Assembly: GCF_022761015.1 (NCBI RefSeq)
Contig: NZ_JAKWJQ010000005.1
Span: 62,001-126,000 of the forward strand
DNA: 64,000 nucleotides
Source of the DNA: Humibacter sp. RRB41
GTDB lineage: Bacteria; Actinomycetota; Actinomycetes; Actinomycetales; Microbacteriaceae
Reading direction: 5' to 3'
In this document: piece after piece, positions 33,707-42,720 of the stretch
Numbering within the stretch: position 1 is the first letter of the stretch
Layout: every line of letters starts with the position of its first letter
Translations under genes and position numbers: made by a program
The notes under the pieces: model-generated
What the model saw: the letters and a program-made list of their open reading frames with translations, nothing else
What the model was told of the DNA's origin: nothing
Database searches by the model: none

Positions 33707-34948
33707 ATGGCACACCAGCAATCCTCTGGATCGATCCTCAAACAACCTCTCGCAGTCTGGGCCGTCGCCTTCGCGAGCGTCATCGCGTTCATGGGCATCG
33801 GCCTCGTCGACCCGATCCTCCCGGCCATCGCGGCCGACCTGAAGGCGACTCCGACCGAGACCGAGATGCTCTTCACGACCTATCTCGCAGTCACAGGCGT
33901 CGCGATGTTCTTCACCAGCTGGGTGTCCAGCCGCCTCGGTGCGAAGAACACACTGATGATCGGGCTCATCCTGATCGTGGTCTTCGCCGCAGCAGCAGGG
34001 CTGAGCCCGAACGCCGAAGCCATCATGGGATTCCGTGCCGGGTGGGGCCTCGGCAATGCGCTGTTCATCTCGACCGCGCTCGCCACAATCGTCGGTGCGG
34101 CGAGCGGTGGAACGTCCAGCGCGATCATCCTCTACGAGGCCGCGCTCGGGCTCGGGATCGCGATCGGACCGCTGCTCGGTGGTGTGCTCGGCGGCATCAG
34201 CTGGCGCGGACCGTTCTTCGGCACCGCCGTGCTGATGGCCATCGGATTCATCGCGATCGTCACGATGCTGAAGACGAATCCGGAGAAGCCGAAGCCGACA
34301 AGACTCTCGGCGCCGTTCCGTGCGCTGCGCAATCCGGCTCTCGGCACGCTTGCCGGCGCGGCCTTGTTCTACAACATCGGATTCTTCGTTCTTCTCGCCT
34401 ACACGCCGTTCGCGTTGCAGAAGCTCGGGCTCGGCGACGCCATGACGCTCGGCTTCATCTTCTTCGGGTGGGGCGTCGCCGTGGCCGTCGCGTCGGTCTG
34501 GGGCGCGCCGCTGCTGACCAGCCGGCTGCCGCGCACGCGGACCATGTGGATCGTGCTCCCCTTGCTCGGTATCGACCTCATCGTCGCTGGATTTCTGGCG
34601 AGTTCCGCGGTGGGCATCATCGTCTGCGTCATCGTCGGCGGTCTGCTGCTCGGCGTGATGAACACGGTGCTCACCGAGAGCGTGATGGAGGCGACGGACC
34701 TGCCGCGCTCGGTCGCATCCTCCGCATACTCGGGGGTGCGTTTCATCGGCGGCGCGATCGCCCCTCCTGGGGCGACACTGCTCGCAAGCACGTTCGCGAC
34801 GTCGACGCCGTATTTCGCCGGTGGGGTTTCGGTGCTTGTCGCCGCGGTGATCATCATCATCGGATCGCGTCGGCTTCGCCGCGTTGACGGCTTCGAGGAG
34901 ACGCAGCAGCAAGAAGCCGAGGTTCTGGCCATCGCGGACGCCAACTGA
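33707..34948 (+). CDS. MFS efflux transporter
   Basis: A 413-residue, roughly twelve-helix major-facilitator protein. The first helix reads LAVWAVAFASVIAFMGIGLVDPILPAIA, and the loop-2 motif is SSRLGAKNTLMIG. AIILYEAALGLGIAIGPLLGG is the motif C antiporter signature, found in proton-coupled exporters. The ATG at 33707 is chosen since the sequence before it is the MarR gene in another frame; the ribosome-binding site (AAAGGA) is 16 bases away and weak. It is co-transcribed with the MarR gene and probably exports the inducing compound. A few charged residues end the protein (EETQQQEAEVLAIADAN). Confidence 0.9.
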   Translation: MAHQQSSGSILKQPLAVWAVAFASVIAFMGIGLVDPILPAIAADLKATPTETEMLFTTYLAVTGVAMFFTSWVSSRLGAKNTLMIGLILIVVFAAAAGLSPNAEAIMGFRAGWGLGNALFISTALATIVGAASGGTSSAIILYEAALGLGIAIGPLLGGVLGGISWRGPFFGTAVLMAIGFIAIVTMLKTNPEKPKPTRLSAPFRALRNPALGTLAGAALFYNIGFFVLLAYTPFALQKLGLGDAMTLGFIFFGWGVAVAVASVWGAPLLTSRLPRTRTMWIVLPLLGIDLIVAGFLASSAVGIIVCVIVGGLLLGVMNTVLTESVMEATDLPRSVASSAYSGVRFIGGAIAPPGATLLASTFATSTPYFAGGVSVLVAAVIIIIGSRRLRRVDGFEETQQQEAEVLAIADAN

Positions 34949-34958
34949 TCGTGACAGG

Positions 34959-34977
34959 GAACGCCTTCGGAGCGTTC
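34959..34977. terminator. Small hairpin between convergent MFS and hydrolase genes
   Basis: GAACGC (34959-34964) and GCGTTC (34972-34977) form a 6-bp stem around CTTCGGA, in the 27-base gap between two convergent stop codons. A bidirectional terminator is plausible but the stem is short. Confidence 0.4.
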
Positions 34978-35782
34978 AGGTGATGCGTTCCCGCAGGAAC
35001 TCGACGACACGCCGCCGGGCAGCGAAAGCGCTGTTCGGCGGCGTTTCGCGTACCTCGGCGGTGAGCACGGAGTGCGCAGAGCCGGAGTAGCCGTCGGGAT
35101 TGCCGCGCGATGAATCGAGCTCGATCACCTCGAACGCGTCGCCGAGACGTTCCTTCAGGGTGGCGAACCGTGCGGCGGGTACGGCCGAGTCGCGGCTGAA
35201 ACGCAAGCCGAGCACGCAGAGTCCGTCGTCGCGGGCGCGGGCGGCGATGCGATCGAGTTCTGACACGCTCGCGCCGGCATCCGCACGTCGGTGTGGGCTC
35301 ACCGGGAAAGGAACGGCCGGCTCCGCCAGAACCGGTGCGAGCACGACGTCGTCCACTGCCGCGGCCAGAGCGAACCCGCCAGTGAAGCACATGCCGATCA
35401 CGCCGACACCACGCCCCGGCGTTCTCTTCGCGAGGTCGGCGGCCAGTGCACGCAGGAAGTCCGTGATCGGACGGTGCGCGCCGACCGCGAAGGCCCGCAT
35501 CTCGGCAGAGACGCACAGCCGGGCGATGGTGCGCATCGTGTATCCGGCGGTTGCGGCTCGGCCGGGCTCTCCGAACGGTGAGGGCAGAGCGACGGTGAAG
35601 CCCTCGGTCACGAGGTGTTCGGCGAGTCCGAGCACCTCGGGGGTGATTCCCGGAACCTCGGGTATGAGCACGACGCCAGGGCCTTCGCCCTTCTCGAAGC
35701 AGTCGTAGGTGCTGCCGCCACCGGTGAAGGCTCGTATCGTCCATCCGTCCAGAGTGGCGGTGGGGGCGGAGCCGGTTGGCAT
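34976..35782 (-). CDS. Dienelactone hydrolase family protein
   Basis: A 268-residue alpha/beta hydrolase with a Cys nucleophile, Cys132 in VIGMCFTGGFAL, as in dienelactone hydrolase. Glu42 in IPEVPGIT matches the activating Glu of that family. The His of the triad is probably in YSGSAHSVLT near the C-terminus. Family members open lactones from chlorocatechol or related degradation, but many act on unknown esters. The start is the ATG at 35782. No pathway partners are adjacent. The protein lies downstream of, and co-oriented with, the first sugar ABC module, with a 98-base gap. Confidence 0.88.
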   Translation of the reverse strand: MPTGSAPTATLDGWTIRAFTGGGSTYDCFEKGEGPGVVLIPEVPGITPEVLGLAEHLVTEGFTVALPSPFGEPGRAATAGYTMRTIARLCVSAEMRAFAVGAHRPITDFLRALAADLAKRTPGRGVGVIGMCFTGGFALAAAVDDVVLAPVLAEPAVPFPVSPHRRADAGASVSELDRIAARARDDGLCVLGLRFSRDSAVPAARFATLKERLGDAFEVIELDSSRGNPDGYSGSAHSVLTAEVRETPPNSAFAARRRVVEFLRERIT

Positions 35783-35880
35783 TCGTCGGTCCTCTCGTGG
35801 AACGCGAGTTCGTCGAGCAGCATACGCGCGACAGGCGGCACCTTGTACGAGCGGGATGCGGCCGCTCCGATCGGTGATGC

Positions 35881-36903
35881 TCAGCGTGGGGAGGCGTGTG
35901 CGGTGCTGCCGCGCTCCACCAAGCGCACGGGCATCCGGATGGATTTCGCTCGCTGAGTGCCGGTCTTCACCTCGTGGAGCAGTGTGTGAGCTGCCGCGGC
36001 GCCCTGCTCATAGGGATCAACGGCGACGGTGGTCAAGTCGAACGCCTCGGCGAGATGTTGATCCCCGAACCCGATGACCGACAATTCATCGGGAACGCGC
36101 AGGCCGACGGTCCTTGCCGCGAGGACCGCTCCGGCCGCCAGATCGTCGGAGTCGGCGAAAACGGCTGTTGGCCTGTCATCCTGCCTGCGCAGGATGGCGA
36201 CGACGATGCGGTGCGCCCCAGCCATGTCGAGGGCGGCGGGGATCGTCGACTGGTCGAGAGGCGCGAGGTGCGCATCGTGAAGAGCTCGCTCGTAGCCACG
36301 GCGGCGCAGTCCGATGGCGTCTTCGGTGAGTCCGGGAGCGATCGTGCCCGCGAGGTGCGCAATGCGGGTGTGGCCGAGGTCGATGAGGTGCTTCGTGGCG
36401 ACTCTCGCGGCATCTGCCTGGTCGATGTCGACGTGCCGCAGGCCCGGAGCTCTGCCACCGACGCAGACGATCGGATGCCCCATACCGGTCAGCAGCTCTC
36501 GCTCGCTCGCGCTGACATCGATGCAGAGCGCGATGAGAGCGTCGATGCGTCGACGAAGCAAAGTGTGGCGGAAGAGGCGCTCGCGCTCATCGCGTCGGTG
36601 GCCGAGAGTGAAGAGAACCAGGTCGTAGTCGGCCGGGCGGAGGACGTCGTCCACTCCCTCCAGTGCCCTGGTGCAGAACCACGGATCCAGCGACGGAACG
36701 ATCACGCCCATCGCCATCGTGCGCCCGGATGCCAGTCCCGACGCGCTGGAGGATGCGACGTACCCCAGATCTTCCGCAGCCTGCCGCACGATCGCCCTCG
36801 TGCGCTCCGACACGTTGGGAAGCCCGCGGAGCGCGCGGGAGACGGTCGCTATCGACACACCGCTGGCGTTGGCGACATCCGTGATGCTGCGTGCCGGCAC
36901 CAT
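35881..36903 (-). CDS. LacI family regulator of sugar ABC module 1
   Basis: A 340-residue repressor. The N-terminal helix-turn-helix and hinge read SITDVANASGVSIATVSRALRGLPNVSERTR. The periplasmic-binding-like sugar domain covers about residues 65-330 (AMGVIVPSLDPWFCTRALEG, GLRHVDIDQADAARVA, VIGFGDQHLAEAFDLTTVAVD). The ATG at 36903 follows GGGAG and lies 20 bases after the permease stop, making this the last gene of a solute-binding protein-permease-permease-lacI operon. It is a close paralogue of the LacI at 40505-41509, and its recognition helix (TVSRALRGLPNV) is identical, so the two may share operators. Confidence 0.93.
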   Translation of the reverse strand: MVPARSITDVANASGVSIATVSRALRGLPNVSERTRAIVRQAAEDLGYVASSSASGLASGRTMAMGVIVPSLDPWFCTRALEGVDDVLRPADYDLVLFTLGHRRDERERLFRHTLLRRRIDALIALCIDVSASERELLTGMGHPIVCVGGRAPGLRHVDIDQADAARVATKHLIDLGHTRIAHLAGTIAPGLTEDAIGLRRRGYERALHDAHLAPLDQSTIPAALDMAGAHRIVVAILRRQDDRPTAVFADSDDLAAGAVLAARTVGLRVPDELSVIGFGDQHLAEAFDLTTVAVDPYEQGAAAAHTLLHEVKTGTQRAKSIRMPVRLVERGSTAHASPR

Positions 36904-36923
36904 GCTCCCGTCGACAGGTGGGA

Positions 36924-37760
36924 TCACCCCTTGACTGCTCCCGAGGTCAGCCCGGATACGACCGATTTGCGGAAGATCAGCACCAGGATGGCGATCGGAA
37001 CGACGGCGACGGCGCTGGCGGCGAAGATCGTGCCGTATGGCGTGATGTGCGCATTGCCGAAGAGCGCGATGCCAACCGGGATGGTGCGGAAGGCATCCGC
37101 GCTGTTGAACGACAGCGCCATCAGGAACTCGGTCCAGCACGCCGTGAAGGCGAAGATGCCCGCAGTGAAGAGACCCGGCAGTGTCATCGGCAGCACGACC
37201 TGCCAGACGGTGCGGAACGGACCGGCGCCGTCGATGCGCGCGGTCTCCTCCATCTCCCTCGGCACCCCGATGAAGTAGTTGCGCAGGATCCAGATCGCGA
37301 ACGGCAGATTCAGCGCCGTGTACGGCACGATCAGCGCCTGGTAGCTGTTCAGCCAGCCGAGGTTGCGCATCAGCAGGTAGAGCGGAGCGATGAGAGCGAT
37401 CGCCGGGAACACCGAGATGATCAGCAGCAGCACCATGATCGTGAAACGCCCGCGCATCGGCAGGCGTGCGAGCGCGTACCCGGCGAACGTGCCGAGCGCG
37501 AGCACGAGCGCGGTCGACACGACGGCGACGATGACCGAGTTCAGGATGTACTGCCCGAAGTTGTACTGCGTGAACGCCGTCACGTAGTTCACGACCGAGA
37601 CCGGAATCGGGAACCACTGCGGGGGCGAGGCGGCTACACCGGCCGTGGTCTTCAGACTCGTGGCGAGCATCCAGTAGATCGGCGCCATCACGAACAGGAT
37701 GACGAGGGTCGACGAGATGGCGAGGCCGATGCGGCCCCCGACGGTTCGTCTATTGCGCAT
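36924..37760 (-). CDS. Carbohydrate ABC transporter permease, MalG type (module 1)
   Basis: A 278-residue inner-membrane permease with six hydrophobic helices and the EAA loop near residues 165-185 (MEETARIDGAGPFRTVWQVVLPMTLPG), which docks on the ATPase. The start is the ATG at 37760, two bases after the stop of the other permease and preceded by GGAG; an upstream frame of 19 codons overlaps that gene and is not needed. It forms the channel together with the 37763-38722 protein. No ATPase gene is present in the module, as is usual in actinobacteria, where a shared MsiK-type ATPase serves many sugar importers. Confidence 0.93.
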   Translation of the reverse strand: MRNRRTVGGRIGLAISSTLVILFVMAPIYWMLATSLKTTAGVAASPPQWFPIPVSVVNYVTAFTQYNFGQYILNSVIVAVVSTALVLALGTFAGYALARLPMRGRFTIMVLLLIISVFPAIALIAPLYLLMRNLGWLNSYQALIVPYTALNLPFAIWILRNYFIGVPREMEETARIDGAGPFRTVWQVVLPMTLPGLFTAGIFAFTACWTEFLMALSFNSADAFRTIPVGIALFGNAHITPYGTIFAASAVAVVPIAILVLIFRKSVVSGLTSGAVKG

Positions 37761-37762
37761 CG

Positions 37763-38722
37763 TCACATCTCCGTTTCCGAGACCTGCGATCGGAACACGC
37801 GCAGGAAGAGCAGACATCCGAGCACCACGAGCAACGCTGTGGTCGTCGCCACCGCCGCGCCCGGACCGAACTTCAGGTCGGTGAACATGGCTCTGTAACC
37901 GAGGATCGCCAGAGATGTCGTGGCATTCTGCGGGCCGCCCTGGGTCAGCACGAAGGGCAGATCGAAGACGCCGAACGCCTGCAGCACACGGAACAGCACG
38001 GCGAGGGCGATGGTGGGCCTCAGCAGCGGAACGGTCACCTGCCAGAAGGTCTTCCAGCCGTTCGCGCCGTCGAGCTCCGCCGCCTCGTACACGTCGCCCG
38101 GCAGCATGACCAGGCCGGCGAGCACGATGATCGCCACGAACGGCGTGGTCTTCCAGATGTCGGCGATCATCATGGCGATGATCGCCGACGCTGGAGAGCC
38201 GAGGATGACGGGATGTCCGAACCCGAGTACCGAGAGGATCTGGGTCGCGACTCCGGCGAGCGGGTCGTAGATGTAATCCCAGAGTGTGGCGGAGATCACC
38301 GTGATCAGCGACCAGGGGACGAGCAGCATCGCCATCATCCAGCCTCGTCCTGCTTGAAGCCGTTCGAGCACGAGCGCGATCAACGTGCCGAGCACGATCT
38401 CAACCACGACCGTGACGATGGTGTAGCCGACGGTGAACACCAACGCGTACTGCCACGTCGAATCGGTGAAAACGACGTTGTAGTTGTCGAGGGTGAATCC
38501 GTCGATCTGGAATCCGGATCCCAGCACATTGACGTTGCTGAGGCTCATCACGACCGAGAACACGATGGGAAAGATCGTCACCGCGGCGATGACGATCAGC
38601 GCCGGAGCCGAGAAGCCCCAGCCGAGCCTGGCCATCGTTCGTCGGTAGACGTCCTTCTTGCGTTGTTCGCCGAGATTGGGTCCGCTGCGACGAGCCGGCG
38701 CGGCGACCTTCGTTGTTGTCAT
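37763..38722 (-). CDS. Carbohydrate ABC transporter permease, MalF type (module 1)
   Basis: A 319-residue permease with six helices. After a basic N-terminus (about 35 residues) the first helix begins near ALIVIAAVTIFPIVFSVVMSLSNV. The EAA motif is VYEAAELDGANGWKTFWQVTVPLLRP (about residues 212-237). It pairs with the MalG-type permease encoded just downstream. The start is the ATG at 38722, preceded by GAGGAGAGC. The 75-base gap to the upstream solute-binding protein gene holds a perfect 14-base palindrome (GGCCGCATGCGGCC, 38746-38759) that may reduce permease expression relative to the binding protein. Confidence 0.93.
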   Translation of the reverse strand: MTTTKVAAPARRSGPNLGEQRKKDVYRRTMARLGWGFSAPALIVIAAVTIFPIVFSVVMSLSNVNVLGSGFQIDGFTLDNYNVVFTDSTWQYALVFTVGYTIVTVVVEIVLGTLIALVLERLQAGRGWMMAMLLVPWSLITVISATLWDYIYDPLAGVATQILSVLGFGHPVILGSPASAIIAMMIADIWKTTPFVAIIVLAGLVMLPGDVYEAAELDGANGWKTFWQVTVPLLRPTIALAVLFRVLQAFGVFDLPFVLTQGGPQNATTSLAILGYRAMFTDLKFGPGAAVATTTALLVVLGCLLFLRVFRSQVSETEM

Positions 38723-38797
38723 GGCGCTCTCCTCAGCCAGTAGATGGCCGCATGCGGCCGGAGCGCATCAGGTTCCGCCCCGGCCTCACGCCGGTCG

Positions 38798-40147
38798 TTA
38801 CAGGCCGCCGTTCTTGACGGCGGTGTTGATCTGGCTGTTCGCCTTCTGGATTGCGGCCTTCGGTGTCAGCGAGCCGGCGAGCACCCCGTTGACGTTCGAG
38901 TAGATCGCCTGGCTCACCTCGGGGTAGTTCGGGGTCTGCGCGGGACGGGGGACGAGCTTGGTCGTCGAGACGATCGCCAGTACCGGGTTCGCGTTCTTCA
39001 CGGTCGAGGACGAGCGCACCGCCGCGTTGGTCGGAATCTCACTGAACTGGGTCGCAAGGTCGGTCTGCGCGGTCTTGCCGGTCATCCATTTGATGAATGT
39101 CAGGTCGGCCGCAACGTTCTTGCTGTGCGGGTTCACGTAGAGGTTCCATCCGCCGATGTTCGAGTAGCCGGGGGTCGACTCGCCCTGGAACGTCGGCATC
39201 GGGGCAACGCCGACCTTGCCGATCACGGCCGAACCGGACGCTTGTGACGTGGAGTACGCGTAGTCCCAGTTGCGCAGGAACAGCGAGTCACCGGCCGAGA
39301 ACGCGTTCATCGATTGCGTCTCCTGGAAGGTCGACGTCGCCTGCGGGCTCACGCCGCTGGTGACCAGCGACTGCTCGAAGGTCAACGCCTTGGTCGCAGC
39401 GGCGCTGTCGATCGCCGAGGCGTCGCCCTTGGTATTCAGTACTTTTCCTCCCGCGTCGGCCAGGAACTCCATGTAGTCGCAGGTCGCGCCCTCGTAGTTC
39501 GCGCCTTGGAACACGTAGCCGTACTTGACCTGCCCCTTGGACTGGGCGAGTTTGGCGTCGGAGACCAGCTGCTCCCATGTCGTCGGCACCTTCAACCCGT
39601 CAGCGGCGAGAATGTCCTTGCGGTAGTACAGGAATCCCTGGTCCTCGAAGAACGGCGCCCCGTAGACCTGGCTGTTGTACGTAGCGCCGGCGACCAGTCC
39701 GCTCGCGAACGTGTTCCAGTAGCTCGAGCCGAGGTACTTCGACAGGGGGAGCGCGAGTTGGTGTGCTCCGAACTGCGCCGGCCAGATCACGTCGCCCATA
39801 TAGACATCGGGTCCGCCGCCGCCGGAGATCTGCGTGGTCAGCGTTGCACGGTTGGTGTCCGTGTCATTCGGTGCGGAGATCAGCTTGACCTTGATGTTCG
39901 GGTAGGCCTTCTCGAACGCGTTGATCAGCACGGTACGCGGATCAGCTCCGCTGGTCGTGATGGGACTCGCCCACCAGGTGATGGACCCCTTGGTCGGGTT
40001 TCCCGTCGGAGTGCCGGTCGAGGTCGACCCGCCTCCGCCCGAGCTGCACGCGCTGAGTACGGCCACCGTGGCAATCGCTGTGGCGATCGCCGTCACCCTC
40101 AGGGTGCGTCTCGAGTGCCCGTGGTGACGTGCGATGTTCATCGACAT
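38798..40147 (-). CDS. Sugar-binding lipoprotein (family 1 solute-binding protein, module 1)
   Basis: A 449-residue lipoprotein. A basic start, a hydrophobic stretch and the lipobox LSACSS give lipid anchoring at the Cys near residue 36. A Ser/Gly/Thr-rich linker follows (SSGGGGSTSTGTPTGNPTKG). The mature domain has the usual family-1 features, such as ITWWASPITTSG and a C-terminal AIQKANSQINTAV. ATGs at 40147 and 40141 both fit GAGGAG upstream; I use the first. It captures a sugar for the two permeases encoded downstream. Its promoter at 40377-40405 carries a LacI-type operator. Confidence 0.93.
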   Translation of the reverse strand: MSMNIARHHGHSRRTLRVTAIATAIATVAVLSACSSGGGGSTSTGTPTGNPTKGSITWWASPITTSGADPRTVLINAFEKAYPNIKVKLISAPNDTDTNRATLTTQISGGGGPDVYMGDVIWPAQFGAHQLALPLSKYLGSSYWNTFASGLVAGATYNSQVYGAPFFEDQGFLYYRKDILAADGLKVPTTWEQLVSDAKLAQSKGQVKYGYVFQGANYEGATCDYMEFLADAGGKVLNTKGDASAIDSAAATKALTFEQSLVTSGVSPQATSTFQETQSMNAFSAGDSLFLRNWDYAYSTSQASGSAVIGKVGVAPMPTFQGESTPGYSNIGGWNLYVNPHSKNVAADLTFIKWMTGKTAQTDLATQFSEIPTNAAVRSSSTVKNANPVLAIVSTTKLVPRPAQTPNYPEVSQAIYSNVNGVLAGSLTPKAAIQKANSQINTAVKNGGL

Positions 40148-40376
40148 GATCTCCTCGTCTTCCACCGAAATGCCGCGGACGGTGGACGGCGGCATCCCAG
40201 AGACGTCGGAGTTCACCGCAGGGCGCGGCTCTGACCGCACACCGATGGTGCGCGTGGGCGAGGGGTCGATCGACGCCGCTTCAGCGTCAGCCGGATGGCA
40301 ACCTTGCGTTGCGCCGGTTCATCGGGTCGCCCCCGTTGAACGGTGTGCTCCGGGACGATTTCCCGGCACATCTGCG

Positions 40377-40414
40377 AAATTAGGTCGGTCGCTCGGCCGC
40401 TGCAAGCGTTTCCG
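40377..40414 (-). promoter_or_regulatory. Promoter and LacI-type operator of module 1
   Basis: On the minus strand TTGCAG (40405-40400) and TAATTT (40382-40377) are 17 bases apart. TGCAAGCGTTTCCG (40401-40414, plus strand) matches the LacI/GalR consensus TGNAANCGNTTNCA at all fixed positions but one and overlaps the -35. The remainder of the 357-base gap 40148-40504 (untranslated leader towards the binding protein, and 40415-40504 towards lacI) shows nothing else I can name. Confidence 0.65.
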
Positions 40415-40504
40415 GTAGAGGGCCGATAACGAGTTCCGGAGGGTTCTCTCAGGTTCCGCCGACCCTGAGGTACGAAGACCCGGTTCCGCGTTTGCGCCCA
40501 GGGC

Positions 40505-41509
40505 TCAGGCGGGGCGCGCCGTGCTTCCCCGGTCGATGAAGGTGACCGGATGCCGTACCGAGCGCGAACGCGGCGGGTTGCCCGCGAGCTCGTCCAGCAG
40601 CATCCGGGCGGCGGTGGCGCCCTGGGCGAACGGATGCTGCTCCAACGTCGTGAGACCGAACGTGCGTGCCAGCGGATGCCCGTCGATACCGATCACGGAG
40701 ATGTCGCCCGGAACGCGAAGCCCGTGCGCCCAGATCGACAGCATCGCACCCACGGCCATCTCGTCCGACGCCGCGAAGATCGCAGTTGGCCGCTCCCCTG
40801 AGGAGAGAAGCACATCGGTCGCCTGTTTGGACGTGTCGATGTTGAAGCCGCCGAGCACGAAGCGGTCACCGCGCACCGGAATACCCGCCGTCGTGAGAGC
40901 GTCGCGCCAGCCGGCCTGTCTCGCCTCGGGCACCGAGCGGTTCAGCCCGGCCTCGTCTTCGCCGCCGATGTGCGCGATGTCGCGATGCCCGAGCGCGATG
41001 AGATGCTCGACGGCCAGCTTCGCCGCGCCGAGATCGTCGATGCCGATATGACGCAGGCCGCGCACCGGACCGCCGACGACGATCGCCGGATGCCCGACCG
41101 AGGTGAGCTGCCTGCGTTCCTCTGCGCTGAAGTCGAGGCAGAGTGCGACGAGGGCGTCGGTGCGCTTGCGCAGGATCGATCGATGGAACACCCTCGAGCG
41201 ATCCTCGCCGCGTCCGCCGAGATTGAACAGGATCAGGTCGTAGCTCGCCGCGCGAAGCTCGTGGTCGATGCCTTCGAGCACCGCGGTGTAGAACCACCTG
41301 CTCACCGACGGCACGACAGCGCCCATGGCGAGTGTGCGACCGGATGCCAGGCCGGAGGCGCTCGACGACGCCACGTATCCGAGATCGTCAGCCGCCAGGC
41401 GAACGGCCTCGCGGGTCGACTCCGCCACGTTCGGCAGGCCGCGCAGGGCCCGCGAGACCGTGGCGGTGGAGACTCCCGTCGCTCTGGCGACGTCGTCGAT
41501 GCTTGTCAT
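40505..41509 (-). CDS. LacI family regulator of sugar ABC module 2
   Basis: A 334-residue repressor with helix-turn-helix TSIDDVARATGVSTATVSRALRGLPNVAESTR and a sugar-binding core (LAMGAVVPSVSRWFYTAVLEG, GLRHIGIDDLGAAKLAVEHLIALGH, ISVIGIDGHPLARTFGLTTLEQHP). It is a clear paralogue of the LacI at 35881-36903; helix 2 and the hinge are almost identical. It is the fifth and last gene of module 2, seven bases after the small membrane protein. The tandem modules and shared recognition helix suggest duplication with retained operator specificity. Confidence 0.93.
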   Translation of the reverse strand: MTSIDDVARATGVSTATVSRALRGLPNVAESTREAVRLAADDLGYVASSSASGLASGRTLAMGAVVPSVSRWFYTAVLEGIDHELRAASYDLILFNLGGRGEDRSRVFHRSILRKRTDALVALCLDFSAEERRQLTSVGHPAIVVGGPVRGLRHIGIDDLGAAKLAVEHLIALGHRDIAHIGGEDEAGLNRSVPEARQAGWRDALTTAGIPVRGDRFVLGGFNIDTSKQATDVLLSSGERPTAIFAASDEMAVGAMLSIWAHGLRVPGDISVIGIDGHPLARTFGLTTLEQHPFAQGATAARMLLDELAGNPPRSRSVRHPVTFIDRGSTARPA

Positions 41510-41516
41510 GGGGCCG

Positions 41517-41792
41517 TCAGGGGGACGAGCGGTGTCCGGCAGCCTCTTCCGCGGATCGTGTCGCTGTCACGCGGTCGGTGATGCGACGTCGCACCACCAG
41601 GAGGCCTGCGAACGCGATCACGAACGCCAGCAGCGTGAGCGCCCAGCCGAGAGCATCCGCTCCGGTGATCTCGCTGACCACGGTGATCACGAAGAATCCG
41701 ACGCCGAAGAATCCGACGGCCCCGAGCATCACGTCGACCCCCTCACGCGGATCGCGCGCTTGGTTGTTCGGCAGCACCCTGATGCGCTTCAT
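41517..41792 (-). CDS. Small two-helix membrane protein in ABC module 2
   Basis: A 91-residue hypothetical protein with two membrane helices (GAVGFFGVGFFVITVVSEI and GWALTLLAFVIAFAGLLVVRRR) and charged ends. It sits four bases after the MalG-type permease and seven bases before lacI on the same strand, so it is firmly inside the operon. I do not recognise the family. It has no counterpart in module 1. The C-terminal SAEEAAGHRSSP is polar. A role as an accessory subunit of the importer is possible but only inferred from position. Confidence 0.75.
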   Translation of the reverse strand: MKRIRVLPNNQARDPREGVDVMLGAVGFFGVGFFVITVVSEITGADALGWALTLLAFVIAFAGLLVVRRRITDRVTATRSAEEAAGHRSSP

Positions 41793-41796
41793 CGGA

Positions 41797-42720
41797 TCAC
41801 CCCTTCACGCCGCCGGCGGTGAGTCCCGCGACGATGCGGCGCTGGAAGATGAGCACCAGGATGACCAGCGGTACGGTCACGACGACGCCGGCCGCCATCA
41901 CCGCGGTGTACGGCTCCTGGTGCGGCTGACTTCCGGTGAAACCGGCGATCGCGACGGTGACGGTTTGCGTGGCATCCGTCGTGAGCTGACTGGCGATGAG
42001 GTATTCGTTCCAGCTGGCGATGAAGGCCAGGATCGCCGTCGTGAAGACCGCGGGAGCGGCCAACGGCAGGATGATCTTGCGGAACGCCTGCGCCTGGGTG
42101 CAGCCGTCGATGCGTGCAGCTTCTTCGAGATCCCACGGCATCTCGCGGAAGAACGACACCAAGGTGTAGACGGTGAGCGGCAGCGCGAACGAGATGTCGG
42201 GCAGGATCAGCGCCTGGTACGTGCCGATCCAACCCCAGCTCGTGAAGAGCTGGAACAGCGGCGTGAGCAACGCGACTCCCGGGAACATCGAGGCGCCGAG
42301 GATGACGCCCATCACGATGCCCTTCATCCTGAAGTCAAGGCGTGCGAGCGCGTACGCGGCGAAGATGCCGAACAGCAGACAGACGACGGTGGTCACGCCG
42401 CCGATGATGAGGCTGTTCAGCAAGGCGAGTCCGAGGTGGTTGCCTAGGTTGGTGGACAGCGCGGTCACGTAGTTGTCGAACGTGAAATGGGTGAACCACG
42501 GCGTCGTGTCGAACGTGTAGCCGACGTCGCGGAACGACGTGACGATCATCCAGTAGAACGGTAGGAGGCACCAGAGCGAGATGACGATCGCGCTGACGAT
42601 CGTGCGGGTGCTCTGGCTGCGCCGCTTGCGCCGCCCCACCTTGTGCGCGGTCGTCGTTCGTTCGCCACGGAGTGCGCTGGTCTCGGCTTGCGTCGTGGCC
42701 GGCCCTGCTATCGCGCTCAT
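41797..42720 (-). CDS. Carbohydrate ABC transporter permease, MalG type (module 2)
   Basis: A 307-residue permease with six helices after a basic N-terminus of about 40 residues (VGRRKRRSQSTRT). The EAA loop is MPWDLEEAARIDGCTQAQAFRKIILPLAAP. Its ATG at 42720 overlaps the MalF-type gene's stop (ATGA at 42717-42720), so the two subunits are translationally coupled. It ends four bases before the small membrane protein gene. As in module 1, no ATPase gene is present. Confidence 0.93.
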   Translation of the reverse strand: MSAIAGPATTQAETSALRGERTTTAHKVGRRKRRSQSTRTIVSAIVISLWCLLPFYWMIVTSFRDVGYTFDTTPWFTHFTFDNYVTALSTNLGNHLGLALLNSLIIGGVTTVVCLLFGIFAAYALARLDFRMKGIVMGVILGASMFPGVALLTPLFQLFTSWGWIGTYQALILPDISFALPLTVYTLVSFFREMPWDLEEAARIDGCTQAQAFRKIILPLAAPAVFTTAILAFIASWNEYLIASQLTTDATQTVTVAIAGFTGSQPHQEPYTAVMAAGVVVTVPLVILVLIFQRRIVAGLTAGGVKG

